5,524 nt of DNA from Bacteroidota bacterium. GTDB taxonomy: Bacteria; Bacteroidota; Ignavibacteria; Ignavibacteriales; Melioribacteraceae. Positions 4,321 through 5,524 of this stretch are shown here, piece by piece. The notes beneath the pieces were generated by a model. That model did not search any database. It saw only the letters and a list, made by a program, of their open reading frames with translations, and was not told where the DNA came from. Made by a program: the position numbers and the translations under genes. Each line of letters starts with the position of its first letter. Position 1 is the stretch's first letter. The DNA lies in the NCBI GenBank assembly GCA_023381535.1, contig JAMCSN010000379.1, positions 1-5,524 on the forward strand. The letters run 5' to 3'.

Positions 4321-5524
4321 TCAAGCTTGCTTTCTTTTCTCTTTGTCCTTGATTTTTAAATACAACGCAATCACAATTACCAAAAACGCAAGCGTCGCAG
4401 CAGCAAAACCGTTGCGGCGAGTATAGTATTCGCTAATTTCTTTGTCCGAAAGCATTATTGCTTTGTTCGTAATATCCATACCGTCTTTAGTTTTGACGAC
4501 GACTTTTGCCGGATCAAAAGTGTGCACCAAAGTTCGAGACTGAATCAAATCCTGTTTCGCATCTTGAAGTAGAAAACCAATGTCAACGTCGTTCATACCT
4601 TTCTGACGAACTTCTTCCCATTTGGATGTAGCAGTATCAAAGGAGTTTTTAAGCTGAACAATTTCTCCTTCTATTTTCTCAGCGGCAACATAACCTACAT
4701 CGCCTTTGTCGTGGCAATCAACACATTTTGAATTTTTGCCAACGCCGACCATGTCATCGGTTGGCTTCTGCACGCCGTGATTACCGTGGCATTGTTCGCA
4801 CCCGTGAAAATCCTGCTCGGCAAATGCCTTCGCCATTTTTGTTGCGTTAAAATATTCCATGTTGCTTGAGTGACACATTCCGCAAACGTGAGCGATCGAC
4901 GTAATTCCAGGAGGCATTGCGCCGTGGTTACCATGACAATCATTGCATGCCGGAGCGCCGAGATCGTTTTGCTTCAGCAAAGCTATTCCATGAACACTCT
5001 TGGAATATTCTTCAAGCTGATTGCTCGGAAGGTTATATTTTTTCATCAACTCGGAATTACCGTGACATTTATTGCACGTACTTGGAATGTTGAGTTTATA
5101 AACCGTTGAACGCGGATCTTTAACCGGAAGAATGCCGTGAGCAGTATGACAGCTTGTGCACTCCGCCACATTTTCATCGCCAGTTATAAGTTTTTTGCCG
5201 TGCATACTTGTGTAATATTGCGCCACCTGGTCGGTTGCAATTCTCGGCTGATAGATTCTCATATACTCAATATTGGAATGACACTTACCGCAAAATTTGG
5301 GAATGTCTTTTCTTTTCGGAACGCCGAAATAACCCTTTGCCGGACTCATTGCAACTTCTTGATCTGTACTCGAAGGATCTCCGCCGTGACATGATGCACA
5401 GGTAAGTCCCGCTTGTCTATGAACATCGTAATCGGAATAACCTTGCGGCATATCGTCAATATCTTTATGGCACGAAAGACAGTTATCAACTTTCGGCGTC
5501 TGCTTCGTTTTATTATCCGTTTTC
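4321..5524 (-). CDS. Membrane-anchored multihaem cytochrome c (N-terminus beyond window)
   Basis: About 400 residues of a cytochrome c electron-transfer protein are visible, still open at the right edge. Nine CXXCH haem motifs can be read: CLSCH, CASCH, CGKCH, CTSCH, CNKCH, CNDCH, CGMCH, CEQCH and CVDCH. The first lies ten residues upstream of the first in-window methionine (5451), so that methionine is not the start and more protein, likely with a signal peptide, lies outside. Several motifs are followed by GNHG or by a spaced SMHG/SVHG histidine, which can supply second haem ligands. After the haem part comes a helical stretch (about 255-310 counted from that Met) and then a C-terminal membrane helix (FAAATLAFLVIVIALYL) with a lysine-rich cytoplasmic tail. 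This places the haems outside the membrane, close to the NapC-type cytochrome at 867-2378, a likely quinol-side partner. The physiological acceptor is unknown. A diverged remnant of a paralogue's 3' end lies on the other side of hicBA. Confidence 0.88.
   Translation of the reverse strand, partial: KTDNKTKQTPKVDNCLSCHKDIDDMPQGYSDYDVHRQAGLTCASCHGGDPSSTDQEVAMSPAKGYFGVPKRKDIPKFCGKCHSNIEYMRIYQPRIATDQVAQYYTSMHGKKLITGDENVAECTSCHTAHGILPVKDPRSTVYKLNIPSTCNKCHGNSELMKKYNLPSNQLEEYSKSVHGIALLKQNDLGAPACNDCHGNHGAMPPGITSIAHVCGMCHSSNMEYFNATKMAKAFAEQDFHGCEQCHGNHGVQKPTDDMVGVGKNSKCVDCHDKGDVGYVAAEKIEGEIVQLKNSFDTATSKWEEVRQKGMNDVDIGFLLQDAKQDLIQSRTLVHTFDPAKVVVKTKDGMDITNKAIMLSDKEISEYYTRRNGFAAATLAFLVIVIALYLKIKDKEKRKQA

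Overview
This window looks like chromosomal DNA of an anaerobic or facultatively anaerobic Gram-negative bacterium with an AT-leaning genome and extensive haem-based respiration. The overall look suggests the Bacteroidota/Ignavibacteria side of the tree, but that is an impression from the gene types and not a proven placement. The left and right parts are ordinary minus-strand genes. The middle (about 2379-4320) is an accessory stretch of broken genes, palindromic elements and a toxin-antitoxin pair lying between two multihaem cytochrome genes.

Left part. Positions 1-716 (minus) hold nearly all of an MlaF-type ABC ATPase that runs off the window start. A strong bidirectional hairpin terminator at 819-848 separates it from a 503-residue membrane-anchored NapC/NirT-type cytochrome c with seven haem motifs (867-2378, minus).

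Middle part. Two palindromic elements (2441-2543 and 3584-3713) share terminal TAAC...GTTA arms and a nearly identical 20-bp inner core. Their architecture resembles integron attC recombination sites. A lone attC-like right arm (GTTAGGC at 2698-2704) lies 51 bp before a plus-strand peptide gene. That peptide gene appears to be a RiPP precursor that lost one base in an A-run: restoring it gives a 75-residue peptide with a C-terminal CX3CX3CXCX3C core. Twenty-seven bases later comes a radical SAM peptide maturase with an intact CX3CX2C cluster motif, truncated and apparently internally deleted. Together they read as a decayed, cassette-borne RiPP locus. Next, on the minus strand, is a remnant (3711-3818) of the last 35 codons of a paralogue of the right-hand cytochrome, followed by a hicB-hicA toxin-antitoxin pair on the plus strand (3868-4300). 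The remnant and the intact cytochrome 3' end form a diverged direct repeat around hicBA.

Right part. A multihaem cytochrome c with nine visible haem motifs and a C-terminal membrane anchor (4321-5524, minus) runs off the right edge. One haem motif lies upstream of the first in-window methionine, so its true start is outside the window. The two cytochromes point the same way and could be electron-transfer partners at the membrane. I infer, without proof, that they were closer together before the middle segment built up. No integrase, transposase, tRNA, rRNA or CRISPR array is visible.
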